The translations under genes and the position numbers were made by a program. The notes under the pieces were generated by a model. The model was not told the origin of the DNA, ran no database searches, and saw only the letters and a list, made by a program, of their open reading frames with translations. Positions 11,385-24,073 of a DNA stretch of 64,000 nt are shown here, piece after piece. Source of the stretch: Ceratopteris richardii (taxonomy: Eukaryota > Streptophyta > Polypodiopsida > Polypodiales > Pteridaceae); assembly GCA_020310875.1 (NCBI GenBank), contig CM035437.1, positions 51,799,527-51,863,526 of the forward strand, in the 5' to 3' direction. Position 1 is the first letter of the stretch; every line of letters begins with the position of its first letter.

Positions 11385-13114
11385 GGAGTAAAGGAGTATG
11401 TGTATGTAAGAGATATGCACCAATACCCCTAAATACTCAAAATTCTAAAAAAGGTAAGAATAAATAAACCATTATTCTAAATGAGGTTTTTTTGTTAACA
11501 CATAAAATTAATAAGTATGAGATTAACACTAAACTTCCTTCCTTTACACAAAATCAAACTAAACCAAGGGTTTTTTTTCTTTGTTAAAGTCTAATGTGTG
11601 TACACAAGCAAGTCAACATTATCAAGTTTGGAAAATCGATTTACTCCCAACAAATAAGTGCATATGTACATATGCCTATATGGTCTATTGTGAAAAAAGT
11701 TCATTTTAATTTAAATATGTGTGTGTATGTATGTGTATGCTTCAATGTACCAATAGTAAGAACAATAGGTATGTATGTATGTATGTATGCATGTCTTTTA
11801 CATTCATTTTGAAAGTGAAGGAAAAAAAGTTTGCAATCTCTATATTGTGTGTAAAAGAGGAAAGTGTGTGTGAGCTTTTTGTGGAGAGAAAGTTGAGCAT
11901 AGAGATGCAAATGCCTATGCTTCTTTTCATGTGTACATGATGCATATGTATTTATCAACTCTAATAAACTGTTTGGCTATAGTAAAAGGGATAAGATGAA
12001 AGCTCATGAAGCTTCACGACCCTAAAAATATGGAGGAAATTAACTATCAATATTATAAAGTATGATTGGAGAAATTATGCTCAAACTAAGAAATCTACTG
12101 TTTTAAGCATTGAATTTGATAAATAAGGATGGACAGACACCTATGACTTCTTCGGCTTATATAAGCATCAATAATAATATGTCGAATCCATTGGGCCTCT
12201 GTTCAACTTCTCAAGTATAGATGCTATACTTCTCCTTTGTGTATGTGCTACATCTTCCATGTTTGATATTTTCTCTTTTCTCTAATCTACTCGTGATATG
12301 TGCATATGGAAGAAACCTTGCATATGTGTCAAAATATCCCATAAATGTGGGGCATAATTGAATGTGTTGCTAGAACTGATTCTTCACGCATCAGTTGAAG
12401 ACATACGCATACCATGGTATTCAGAACATTCCAGAATCTCAATCTCTCGAGTACAATAAACAGCTGTTAAAATAAACACAACAATGTTGTTGTTAATCTA
12501 GATACTTTTTCGTGAGAATTTGCATACAGATGGCATCTAAAATCCAGCTGCATGCTAAAAGTCAACTTTTGTATCAAGAAGTTGTCCTCTATACCGAAAT
12601 TCTATAATAGAGTCTAGTCCTCGATTGAAAATTACTAATGAAATCTTTAAGAATGACTCGCAGACAAATTAAAGTACATCTCAAATAATTGCTTTTTCTT
12701 CTTCCTAAAGCAACATGTTGATAATGTGCACATCCAAAGGCGCTGGAACCAAGCAGCTCCAAAATCAATTGAAGTTTTGTATATTCGAATTCCTTTTTAG
12801 TTGCTAGAAAAAGGTTCAGATTTCTCAATCCTGTCAAAAAGAAACGAACACTGACCCCAAATCAAGTAGTGCATTAAGGAACAGATGCATGATAAGAACT
12901 TATATGACTATATAGACAATCAATTTCCACAAGTTTTTAAAATTATTTCAATCTATAATTTGCACTCGACGAGGTTCAATCCCTTGCAATCTTTAACTAA
13001 TAAGAAGATGCAAAAAGAGAGTGCATGCTTTCTACGATTAAAAGGCTTAATACGGCAAGATTTTTATTTAATCATACAAAAGAATGGGGACAAACAAAAC
13101 TTAAGGCAACTTAC
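11385..13114. other. AT-rich DNA; possible 3' UTR side of the host gene
   Basis: No coding frame is convincing. TG/TA-rich microsatellite DNA lies at 11717-11792 (TGTG, GTAT and ATGT units). From about 12400 to 13114 the sequence lies downstream of the minus-strand host gene and may hold its 3' untranslated exon, since a splice donor directly follows the stop codon. I could not place that exon. Confidence 0.4.
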
Positions 13115-15294
13115 CTAGTGCGGAAGATCTCTAGGACCTATTTTCCTGATTAAAATTGAAAAGCCTGGATGGATCCAAAGAATTCCAATGACAATAGCAC
13201 CTATAATGAACACCACAGCCAATGCCAACCAAAATTTCCTGAGTGATAAATGTGACTTCCTTAAGGAGTGAGCAGAACATGGCAAGTAATCATATTCCTT
13301 CAAGTGACGGGTTTTAGGATTTCGCCGTTTTCGACACCAAACCCTGCTGGTCTCAGCAGCATTGTGAAATTCATCATCCCCATCAACATCACTCCAAAAA
13401 ATAGTTTGGTTGGAAGTTATCATATTAGAGAAAAGGAAATCAGCAGCAGTATTTGAATCCAAGGAAGCCTCAATGCTAGCTTCATTCATAATCTGCGATG
13501 CTTCTAATGATGAAGAAAGATCAGCGATATCATTATTTGGGAAAATATCTTCAGGCTGGCATTCATCCATAACCAAATCAACAACAGGTTCACCATCAAC
13601 GCAATCCACTGAAGCCTTTAAGCATCCCATGTTCTGATTAGTGCATGAAATCGCCTCAGGCTGAACTGTATGTACAGAAGACTCAACCAAATCATTTACA
13701 TGTAATGCTGTTGGTCCCATATCCACTGCATGTCCATTAATCTTACTTTGAATGTTAGAGATAGCACCCTGCGTATCCATCACATCATAATCTCGGAGAT
13801 CTTCATAAGCTTGATCACTATCATACTTCAGTTCTTGAGCTTTTGACTGCTCTTCAGCAGATTGCTGGCACTCTAATTTCAAGCTCTCTTGATGTGAATT
13901 TTCACGAAGTTTCAATTGTGACCCAGAAGCTTGCTCCAATAGATACTTTTCTTTTGGATGTTGCTGAATAAACATACCAGTATCTTTCCAAATCGATTGA
14001 CCCCCTGCTTCAAATACTTGCACACAACCGTCTTTAAGATAAGAGGCAGGACATGCTGTACTTGATCGCTCAAAACTCAGACCAGAATCATCATCACACT
14101 TACCAAAATGCCATGTCTCTGCAAGGCCAAGTGACCATGCCATAATCTTCACCAGCCTGCGTTTCTCCTCATCACAAATACTGCAAAGAATGTTCTCCAA
14201 TGATGCAGAGTCTTTCTTTTGAAGCACTGCAAGCAACACTTTCCATTGTATCTGGAACATCTGCTCCTGTGCACATTTTCTTGCTTCTTCTCTTCCTGTG
14301 TTGTATTTCACATTAGAATTTGGCAAATAAGCTGTCAATTCTTTCTCCAAATATGTCTCAGAACACAAATCTCCAGCATCTGGAAGATGACTTAATAGTT
14401 CGATAATGTCCAGCACTGCCCTGTGCATATAGTAAATCCTCACTCCCACATCTGCTTTTTGCCTTCCTTCAAATCTACCATTAGAGGGGAATCTTGAGGA
14501 AAGAATACTTTGTACAAGTGTTACAAGATCACTGAGAACCTGGTGTCTCATAATCCGCAAACAATCACCTGAAACACCGAGAGTTTCATTTCCTGGAGGC
14601 CAGAACAGCTGATTTGTTTCGGGACCATCACAAAGCTGCAAATCCACTAAGATATTCATAATCTTTATGAGGAACAGCTCCTCCTTATCAGCATGTGTAG
14701 ACACATTGTTAAGCTGTAATTGGTTTTGCAAATCTTTTATTATGTGTGATAGTAGTAATTTGATTTCATACGCAACCTGCTGCTCATCAACTGGAAGGAC
14801 TGACAATGACATCAATCGCTGACGCTGTTGCCGATAAATGTTGAATGCTTCAACAAATCTACTGCCTATCAAAAGGATGAACTTATATGCTGGACCTCTT
14901 GCTGATTGATCTTTGGAAAAGTTCATTTCATCGAAGGGTATCTTCCAGTGGTGCCAAATGATACGCATGTGTGATAGTTTTGGTTGACAGGCTGGCCAGC
15001 CTGCCCCGATTTCCACTATGCCATTATTTCTATCAATCAAGCCTTTTGCATACTCTTCATCCTCTGTCAATTTTGGCACTGGCAAGATGCCAGTGCAGTC
15101 GCATGCATTACTCGTATTTCTTAATGGTTGGAGATTTTTGCCCGCATATACATCCGGACTGCCCTGTTCAACATGTTGGACTGCAACCTTTATTGAGCTG
15201 ATCCAAGTATGTTTGGGCAGTAATGAAGGTTTATGAATGACTACTACAGGAAACTCTAAAAGTGTTTTCACACTGCTAAAATCCATCACATGAC
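13115..15294 (-). CDS. Host gene: large exon of a predicted tail-anchored membrane protein, family not recognised
   Basis: A clean 724-codon frame has no transposon motifs; the in-frame start used here is MMDFSSVKTLL. Residues 1-400 look like a folded, mostly helical domain with conserved-looking Trp, Cys and Gly positions (for example GAGWPACQPKLSHMRIIWHHW near 95). Residues 440-660 are acidic and Ser/Gln-rich. Then come a basic stretch (CRKRRNPKTRHLKEYDY) and one hydrophobic segment near 687-708, leaving a short basic tail ending RDLPH. This suggests a tail-anchored protein facing the cytosol or nucleoplasm. The exon is preceded by an acceptor-like TGTGCAG at 15295-15301, and the frame stays open to that point. 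The TAG stop is followed at once by GTAAGT, a consensus donor. I do not know the function. Confidence 0.75.
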
Positions 15295-16269
15295 CTGCAC
15301 ATTTAACTGATCACCTTAAATATCTGAAGATCTAAGCAAATATTCAGCACAAATGTCCCTATAGCATGTTTATTTGACCCATGCATTCCCTCTCTACCTC
15401 CTCTCCTCTTCCTTACTTCTTTTCATTCTTTTGGTACAATTATGGGAATTAGTTATAAATTTTTTTCTCAATATAAACTCAAAGATGGAACCCAGCCAAC
15501 AAACAGCTCCTAGAGAAACTAATCAAAAGATGAAGATTCAAATCCAGTATTTGTTCAGACAGACGAGAAAGCTTAAGGTGCACTTCTTTCTCTTATTCAC
15601 AAACAAAAATGCTAAAATACTTCTTTTATAGTTGTATGCTGTTTTAATATAATAATAATAATCTTACATGATTCAAAGTCAAAACCCTTTCCCATATCAA
15701 TATTTTTTTGATATCAATTACTTTTATATCAGCCTTACATGAGTAAGAGCTGTACTTGTTTGTCTTCATTTGTATTTTCTTCTCTTTTTCTTTTTTGTGT
15801 GTGGAAATTTGTCCACCTTATATTAGATTCAAAAAATCTGTACAGCAGAGGATTATGTCATCCCAAGTATCCCACAAGTAGTGTCACATGGAGTACAGCA
15901 CGCAACACATTTCTCTTCCTATCTCTTACCAGGCAATTTGTGTCTACATGGAGTTTTCTTTTACAGGCTTTCCACATCACATGTGGGTATGAAGTGCAGC
16001 CATGTGGGTGGTTAATTTTCTTCATCCAAACCATGGACCTTCCTTTCATGTGGATCTAAAATTGATCAATGGATATACTGATGAACATTTGATATACTCT
16101 CAATCAATGGTTGCAAATCTTAGGGGCTCTTGTTATCTACGATGCATTTGCAACCATCATATGAGATAAGATATCAACAGATTCAATAAAAAGAAATCCA
16201 TAGAAATTGAGCTTTTGATCTCATCTCTTAGATCCGGAAAGAGAGTGGGGAGAGAGAGGGAGAGGCAAA

Positions 16270-16296
16270 AAGAGAGAGAGAGAGAGAGAGAGAGAG
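16270..16296. repeat. (AG)n microsatellite
   Basis: About 13 AG units, preceded by a purine-rich region with further GA runs from 16240. Confidence 0.9.
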
Positions 16297-17889
16297 CTAC
16301 AATGGTCCAAGCATGAGGCGCTCAAGTTCTTGCAATTTGTGATTGCCACAATTCAATGAAATCATAAATCAATGGACTAGATTGAAGATATCAACAGATC
16401 AACAACAATAGCATTTCAAGCTCATGCAATTCTAAGGATGGCAATTCGAATCAGAAAATGAATGGTGGATATTTAGGGCACCTCCATCTCCATCTCTTCA
16501 AAGTAGAACCACAATAATTGAATTCATGGCTGTTATTCTATCAAGCCCACAAAGATACAGCCTTTTAAACTTCATGTAGATTGACTCATGAGATCAAGAG
16601 CTCTACTTCTCTTGTGAGTCCACTCCACCATAATGGTTAAACGAATACCTAATCATCGAAATTAATAAGATAAGGGATTGAATTCTTCAGAGGCCCAAGA
16701 AAGACTTCCAAAGGTATCCATAGGGATGCATGTGTACATGCATGAGAAAGGGGAGAAAATCATCATGGATAGTTTCCATAAGAAACACGTAAAGAGAATG
16801 AGAAAGAAGGTCATAATGTAGTACAATGTGTCATCGATATACAAAATAAACAAGAACCCATGAAATCATAAAACAACAAAAATAGATCGCATTTCTCTTA
16901 GCACAAGGTCAGCTCTATGCAATGTGTTTTATTCCCTCCAAAGAGTATCTATGAGGTTGAAAACCATAGTTGCTGTGCAATTCATTCTACTTCAACATCA
17001 ACTATGATCTTGAGCATGCTTCTACTACCACCTCTTTTCTTTGGTCCGTAATCTCTTTAGATGAGTTAAAGCTTTTTGGATAAGCTTCATTGGAACAAAA
17101 TTCAAATTGTATCGATCATCTATTAAGAGAAAAAAAAAAAAAAGGAAAGTGTGATCGGAAACAGAAATTCAAGAACATCAACAAAGAGGTACGATGTAGC
17201 ACAGGAAACATGAGATCAAGGTCACTCGCCTTAACAATGTGTAAGTCCATCCAGAAATTATCGAATCCTTCAAGTTATCTAGGTAAAATGTCTCATAAAG
17301 TTTTGGAAACCATGGCATGAAACGTATGATCTCCAATTTCATAAAGTTCAGGTGAACTTAACCAAGGAAAAGAAGCATATACATATGAATTCACTCACAA
17401 GATTCCCACGGAAGCAAATTCAAATTTAAGATAAATACGAACTAAAACAGATCGCATAACCATGAATAAGAGTAGCTATAATAAAAAACAAAAGTGAGCA
17501 TGAGATGGCAGCGTTGTAGATGAATTCTAGCCCCAAACCCACTTCATTGTGTAACATGCAAGTAAGCAAGCAGATGGAAGCAATAAAACAGAAAACAATT
17601 CCTCTGCAACCCAGCCATATAGTTCAAGCACATTACAAACAACCACCAAGGTTGTGAAGACAAGCACATTGATTCACGCATGATGCAGAAACGGATGTGC
17701 TCGCATGAAAAGAAAGAATACAACGCATATGCGCTGACTAAAAATATACGACGGAAAGTAACGAATTGTTGGAAAATAAGAAATTTCAACACGTGTGGAA
17801 GTTCTCCTTTTCCGGTCCAACTATCCATCTGTAATATGCAGAGTGACAATAAAAGGAACTTGGGGAAAGAGGAAGAAGGGAAAGGGGGC

Positions 17890-17912
17890 GGGGGGGGGGG
17901 GGGGGGGGGGGG
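17890..17912. repeat. Poly(G) run of 23
   Basis: Uninterrupted G homopolymer preceded by AAAGGGGGC. It could fold as a G-quadruplex or be an assembly-sensitive length. Confidence 0.9.
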
Positions 17913-18028
17913 TAATGATTGAACGTTTAGATACCAAGTGTCATCTACAGAGTCGTATCAACTACTGTGAGCCCTTCAAACAGAAATTTTGATAGAGAAC
18001 AAAGAAAAGGGTTCAATGGGATGCTCAC

Positions 18029-18146
18029 CGCCAGTGCAGAAATACTCTATGAATTCTCCTAGGAAATTTTCCGCTCAAAAGACCATGCCAAGTGAATTAG
18101 TTCCAATCAGCCCTGGCAAATCGTTTCCATATTTGAGCAAGTCCAT
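18029..18146 (-). other. Candidate first coding exon of the host gene, or upstream ORF, with an in-frame TGA
   Basis: An ATG in a strong context (A at -3, G at +4) opens MDLLKYGNDLPGLIG. After 23 codons there is a TGA at 18077-18075. Fifteen further codons follow in the same frame (AENFLGEFIEYFCTG) up to a good donor, GCG|GTGAGC. The donor is phase 1 and matches the phase of the acceptor at 15294, so splicing would join this frame to the 724-codon frame. Either the TGA is a nonsense change in a real first exon, or the first 23 codons are a short upstream ORF and translation starts at MMDF in the next exon. The protein-like quality on both sides of the TGA favours the first reading. Confidence 0.4.
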
Positions 18147-18700
18147 TATACACAGACGACTTCACGATAGCCCTGGCTACCGAGCCTATTAGCACCATAC
18201 ATTCATTCGTTTTCTCCAAAATGCACAAAAATCATCATAGAATTAGGGTTGCATAATTCATCGTGAGGAAATTGCAGCAGAGCCTGTAACAAAGAATTTC
18301 TGACAGAGCAGCTCACAACAAGCCCTCTAAAAAAGCGAAAACCCGTTCAGAATGTATGCTCTCCTGAATTCATTTCTTCGACGAGGAGTTGTAAGTCAGA
18401 AAGAATCAACCCACAAACTTTCCTTTCTTCGTTTTCGTTTATCGCAGAGACGAGTTGCGTTCATTGCTCTTTTTCGAAGAGAAGAAAAGACATATCGCCG
18501 TGAAACTCAATCACTATTGGGAGCGCACAGAAGATCTCTCTCTCTCTTTCTCTATCTCTCTCTGTGACACAGTCACATAAGCACACATCCCTACATGTAC
18601 GTGTGCATGGATCGCTCTGCGCGAGCTGACGACGATGGAATAAGGCGTAGTCCCTCGCTCCCCGCAAAAATGCCATTTCAGCGCCCCTTCGAGTTCAAAA
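18147..18700 (-). promoter_or_regulatory. Putative promoter and 5' UTR region of the host gene
   Basis: Upstream of the candidate first exon. It contains a CT-rich block on the plus strand (18534-18562), which is GA-rich on the gene strand and resembles plant 5' leader sequence. No clear TATA box was found. No gene was recognised on the plus strand. Confidence 0.25.
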
Positions 18701-18867
18701 AGTATGAAAAGTGCGACTTGAGCTTTTCTTTTCTACTTCAAAAATATACATTCGACTCTCGAAATAATAGCGATCATACACAAAAATTTTGAACACTTCT
18801 AAAATTGACCACTGATCTTGTGAGTAGATAGCCTAGACTCAGGACTCATATGGGAACCCATGTTTTT

Positions 18868-18868
<1 letters not shown>

Positions 18869-18945
<77 letters not shown>

Positions 18946-18954
18946 CACACACAT
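18869..18954. repeat. (AC)n(AT)n compound microsatellite
   Basis: A CA tract, then about 30 AT units up to 18944, then a short ACAC tract. It borders a duplicated 70-bp segment. Confidence 0.9.
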
Positions 18955-19100
18955 ATATATAAGAGCACTATACTATAAGACAAAGTATCCTCCCTCTTTC
19001 CTTTCCTAGGGAAGTTGGTGTCATATATATATATATATATATATAAGAGCACTATACTATAAGACAAAGTGTCCCTCCCTCTTTCCTATGGAAGTTGGTG
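18953..19100. repeat. Tandem duplication of about 70 bp
   Basis: Two copies (about 18953-19020 and 19023-19100) each run from an AT tract through AAGAGCACTATACTATAAG to GAAGTTGGTGT. They differ by a few bases and a small deletion in the pyrimidine-rich part. Confidence 0.8.
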
Positions 19101-20129
19101 TGTGAGTGTGTTTTTCTATTTCAAGTTTTTCTCAAAATAAAAACAATAGGGTTTCACATGCTTTTAAAAGTTCCATTTGAAGTACAAGATTTAGAAAAAA
19201 GCTTCAGATATGGTTAAAGATACCATTCAAATATGAAAGTTGGGGGTTTTATTTAGCTTGGAAGCTAAGGACGAGAGACAATGAACATTTTCTAATGGCT
19301 AGAAAAGGATAGTTTATTATTTTTGGTGCCCTCATATAAGAAAAATTCACATAATGTTTGAACATAAATTTTCTTTTATGATCTTTTATTATCATATACA
19401 CACTAAACATGGAATGTTTGTATTTTTGAAATTTGGTCCATTTGGAGATCTTAGAAAGAGCTTCTTTTATGATGGAGTTTGTTTGAACATATATTTTCTT
19501 TTATGATCTTTTATGTAGTCGTTTGAGATGTATTACATGAGTGAAGGGAGATGGCACTAAAGAACTTCCCCCTTGGTCGTCAAGACTCACCAAAATGTGA
19601 AGGTGTTGTTGCTTGTCAATGGAAGAGCTCCCTTTGATTCCTTGGTGTAGTTCTCATGACTCTTCAGATAGTTTCTACATGGGAATGCATCGTACAAAAG
19701 TAGGTACCTAGTATGGAAACAACCATTCTTTGCACATAGAAGGCACATTATACGTCCTTATGATGGCTACAATTTTGAACAAGGTTGTAGATTAATGGAT
19801 TCATTGATTCAAAGGTGGTCCGTTGATTAATGGATTCATGTAGAGATTCAAAGGTGCTCTTGAATAGTAAGCTATTTGTTGAGTGATTGGGAGCCCCTTC
19901 AAGTAGTAGCATTCCTTGGTGTTGTTCCCTCCTATGCCATAAAATTGTCATGTGATCCTCATGGGGGAACCAATGTGATTATGTCCCTTCTTGTTACAAA
20001 CAATGCACCATACTATTTTTCTTACCTATCTATTCCTAAGCTTCATAATTTACGTTGTAGCTACACCAACATGTCCACTTCGAGGGTTCTTGTTGAAGCT
20101 TGAGGGACTCTGATTCTTATGAAACTCAT
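19101..20129. other. AT-rich DNA with short internal repeats, no gene recognised
   Basis: A segment containing TTTTCTTTTATGATCTTTTA occurs twice (near 19367 and 19489). A unit with TTAATGGATTCAT is repeated near 19791 and 19826. A 75-codon frame at 19876-20103 has no motif I can place. It could be decayed transposon DNA hosting TRIM F. Confidence 0.4.
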
Positions 20130-20271
20130 TGTGAGATTTAAACTCATGACCTACTAAATAGGAGTACGATGGGCTAACCACTTGCCCCAAAAGCCATGGT
20201 TGAGGATTACTTCCTAATCCTCCCTCTTAGGGCATTGTTCAACCATCTCTCACATGTCATATATTGAGTCC
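20130..20271 (-). repeat. 3' LTR of TRIM F, first part
   Basis: Matches 34101-34242. Element C inserted four bases before its end; the last bases (AACA) are at 33639-33642 after the C target duplication. By eye about 18 of 146 positions differ from the other LTR, the highest divergence of the nest. Confidence 0.85.
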
Positions 20272-20478
20272 TGTTAGATATGCTCAATACTCCACCCTCA
20301 TGTGACCACAAATGATCCATGGTGCTCTAAGTTGTAAGGCCCCCATTATGAGGAGAAGCCATTATGAGAGCCCGAACATTTGTGGAATCCTAACTTCCAA
20401 GTTAGATGAGGTCTATGTGTGACCATTGATGGTTGTAGATGATCTTTGTGAGCCTAGCCGTTAGCTTAGGTAGGGCAT
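20272..20478 (+). repeat. 5' LTR of copia C, first part
   Basis: Starts TGTTAGATATGCTC as does the 3' LTR at 32913. It breaks at 20478 where D is inserted and resumes at 29946. Confidence 0.9.
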
Positions 20479-20728
20479 TGATAGGATTCTTTTTGTCGCT
20501 TCGAAATCTGATGTCGGACACCATTCACGCGAGACATCGAGCAACACACAGAGAAATGTTAAATTCTTTTCCACCCGACCGCCGAGCAGCCACTCTTTCA
20601 TAGGAGATCCATGTCTAACTTAGCTATTGTCTCATATATGAGATCTCCTCATGTATCATGTACCAAGTGGTATAAAATACCCATGTGATGCCCCCTCACT
20701 CAAGAGAGTGTGCATCTATAATATGACA
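20479..20728 (-). repeat. 3' LTR of element D
   Basis: TGATAGG..ATGACA, near-identical to 29696-29940 apart from several substitutions and small indels. It lies inside the 5' LTR of C. Confidence 0.9.
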
Positions 20729-23700
20729 TTTCCTTCCCCTTGAAAGCATTTTCGTCCTCGAAAATGTAGATGAAATGCCCATAATGGTAGAAGTAGGTGC
20801 TCGGACTCCCCTGAACCCCATGTACTATATGTACATGGTCATCTCTGTGTATGTTGTTTCCCCATATCCTTCCCCTTAAGAAGTCTTATATGAGATCATC
20901 TCAAAGGTGGGAAACTGTCTGAATGGTGCCTACTATCTCCCATGTACACTCAACCTCCAAACTATCACTCCCATAATATATAACATTACCAAAATGACCT
21001 AAGTCCATATGATGTATCCTCTATGGAGCAATAATAAGAAAAGCAAGTGTCAAACTTATAAGCTGACCATATCATAATGGAGATAATAAACCATAGAATC
21101 CTCTGAAGTATAGAACAAAGTCCCATAACAAGTGACTCCAAACCCATCTAAAACTAAATGATAGATTGCCCTCATAACACTCCAGGTCTTCCTAACCTTA
21201 AGTGTAATCACAAGTAATATTTTAATCTAAACTACCTTGTGAACTATGCAAATCCATCATCCAGCTCACGGTAGTAAAATGCAATCTCTACATTTCACTA
21301 ACCAGGAAGTCTGTTGTTTTTCATCCATTACCTTTGGACTAAGTTCTATTGGAAGAGCATCTATTGGCACTTGTGCAAACTCTAATATTTCTCTTCCCTA
21401 TAGTTTGCCATATGAATGCAGAAAGCATTCCCTTGGAGATTCAGATAATCCCTAAGTACCCATCCTCCTAACTGATGTTTACTCATCATACTCATAATGT
21501 AACACCAACTAAGAGTTTGGTACCTCAATAGGTTAGATATCTCCCTATCTCCTAGAAACCCTAAAGAGAAGAATCATAACTCTACTCCCAGTCTCACTAA
21601 TGTCAATAAGTAGATCATCTCATCTAGTCAAAGACCATCACTGGAAATAAACATGACTAGCTCTCTCTAGAGTCTTCATGGGAGAATCAATCTAACCATC
21701 ATGATTAACTGCCGTCGATGTTGTCTCATGAAACCCATCTCTATGATCTCGTCTATTTGGTTTCCTTAGTAGTGTAGCAAAAATGCTTCACTACTTGCTC
21801 AAGTGATGTATATGAGTGAAGCTAGTCACTCTTTGGGTATTCATCATGATACCCCATAGTCTCCTAATCATCATCTGAGACTCTTTTGAAGATAAGTAAA
21901 TCTTCACTACTTTGGAGAGTATCATATATGTATCTCCCGTGTCTATATGCAACTTCCTAAACCTATAGGATTGCTTGTGCACAATGCTAATGGTGAAGGT
22001 GTAGCTCCTTCCGTTAGCAATCCTATAGTCTAAATCCATAAGGATTATGTGTAGGGATCCTGTTACTACTGAAGTTGCCTTATGTATACTACTATGATGG
22101 TCCTAAGTCCATCAAATACATGCTTATAAGCATGCCTAAAACTTTTTGATTGTTTGCAGAAAGGCATGTTACTATGCCATAACATTCTTACCTAAAGGCA
22201 AGTGCGTATATAATGCCATGCGGTAGGAAATTTTTGGGCAGCATTTCCCCAGGAAATGGAATCCCCAAAAAATTTAAACCATAAGCTCAGTGGCACACAG
22301 GCCACCGAACAACATAGGGCTTGACAGGCCCATGGCATGCACACCATAAACTCATATATGGATTCCAAAACCTGTGAAAACCTAAGAGCAATTGCTAGCA
22401 ACAATTCTCTGTGTTGCATAGCCATATAGTTTTTGCAATCCACTTTCCTGCAAATCAAAAAGTGTACTTCTTGCCAATTGATCCATACCTTTAGTATTTA
22501 AACCATGATCAACATGTGATGTATGCAACCCAATCTATGCATGTACATACAAACATGCCATAACATAAAGTAAAATGACTGAAGCATAAAGCATATGTCC
22601 CTGAGTAGTTTGGTTTTAGACTTGCATGCATCCAATCATTCTCGACAAGCTTCGAGACCTCTGAACCTTCCTCCTTAGGTCCTAACATAAACTTTTAAGT
22701 GTGCGAAAACATCGGAGCACTTCCCAAAACATAAAGCATGGTCAGGTGACTACCAAAATAATGCAAATTTAGTCAAAAAATGCATTAGTAATCCTTCTTT
22801 AGACCTGCAAAAACTATTTTAGGACCTGCAAATAATCAAAAACTGAAATATATATCATGTGCAAAGAGTTCAAAGTGAAATTACTCAAATCGCCTTCCCT
22901 GTTTGAAAGATATGGCTCCCGGAAGGAAGTTACCAAAAACTGTTCAGACATTACAGAGCTGTACAGACCTGCAAAAATACATATTTTCCAAAATTTCTTC
23001 TGATATACTTAAAGTAGACCTTGTTCTCGTCGAAACGAGCCATAGCACATCCAATTTGGAGTTTTCTAGCCCAAGATATGGCCATTCCAAGTGGGACATG
23101 TCAAACTAGTGGACTGTTGGAGGGGCTGGAAAAAGTGTGAAAATGTCATTTTTGGGGTGCCCAAAAGCATTCTTCCATCAAACAAATCCTAAAATTCTCT
23201 CCATAACCTCAGAGAGTGGTATATGAAGATGCTCGGGCCTATTTTCACCTTTCCAAATCCTCCATTCGTGCATGCTAATTCGCTCGCCAAAGTAGGCCTA
23301 AAACAAGATTTTTACTAACTTAAATGGGAGCTCTTAGCAAGCTTTTAATCCACTATAAATGTAGATTTCTCTTGGATTTTATACAATAATCCATGGGAAG
23401 CCTATTAATTGATCTTTATTTCTACTCCCAAAAGTGGAGTTTGGCAAAATTTAACATCTAAATTTTTTCCAAAATGTACGGGAAGGGGGGTTTTTTAGGA
23501 ATTAAAATTCCCCTTAAATTATCATCTTGATGAATCTAATGATTCGCCTACAAAGTCCATACACCATACTCTTAGTACATATACTTTTTCCCATCCATCC
23601 ATAGCTACCGCACCTCTTTTTCCCTCTTCCAAAATGGGAATTTCTTAGATTCAGGTGCTGAAATTTTTTCTCAAAGTGTGATGGAAAGGGGTTTTGTGGA

Positions 23701-23829
23701 GCTTCAAACTCCCATCAAACTGAGGTATCTTTTGGATTTCTCAATCTTATATGGAATTCCATATGCTAGACTATAGGTGTGCATGGTTTTTTCCATAAAT
23801 CCATGAAAAATCCCGCTTCATTTCCCCTT
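20729..23829 (-). other. Internal region of D, 3' part, non-coding
   Basis: Three kilobases with a polypurine tract at the LTR edge and no frame over 90 codons that resembles a protein. Frames at 21791-22039 and 22192-22458 have no motif and are probably chance. Confidence 0.7.
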
Positions 23830-23834
23830 CCCGA

Positions 23835-24059
23835 TGTTGATATATTTAGGTAGTGATGTGTGTGAACACTCTAGGACCGCCGGGGCACTTTTTTCCCTCT
23901 TTAAGAGGTTTTTTCCCCCGGCTTGTATATACGCCTATTGCCCTAATGGGATACTTATCTTTGTACATTCTCTAGTAATACATTCAGTCTTGTGTGTTGT
24001 GCTCCAAGCTTCTTCTTCTTGTGCTGTTCGCGTGCTTCCGCAGACGTCTAACTCCAACA
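23835..24059 (+). repeat. 5' LTR of copia A1
   Basis: 225 bp, TGTTGATATATTTAGG..CTCCAACA. The short LTR is typical of this copia group. Confidence 0.95.
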
Positions 24060-24061
24060 AT

Positions 24062-24073
24062 TGGTATCAGAGC
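24062..24073 (+). promoter_or_regulatory. Primer-binding site of A1
   Basis: TGGTATCAGAGC, complementary to the 3' end of plant initiator tRNA-Met, two bases after the LTR. Confidence 0.9.

Larger units (their letters stand above)
15295..18028 (-). other. Candidate intron of the host gene
   Basis: Bounded by a GTGAGC donor (18028 downward) and an acceptor ending TGCAG at 15295. Both junctions are phase 1, so the flanking exons keep one frame. The interior holds a (GA)n tract, a 23-base G run and AT-rich DNA, and no transposon motifs were seen. A host intron of 2.7 kb is plausible. Transcript evidence is not available here. Confidence 0.45.

Noticed and set aside
18595-18792. Small frames around 18.4-18.8 kb as a separate plus-strand gene
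   Set aside because: Low-complexity CT/GA sequence, no motif; better read as the upstream region of the minus-strand host gene.
20640-20700. TATAAAA in the D LTR as proof of plus orientation
   Set aside because: Primer site and polypurine tract both place D on the minus strand; the TATA-like string is on the wrong strand and probably chance.
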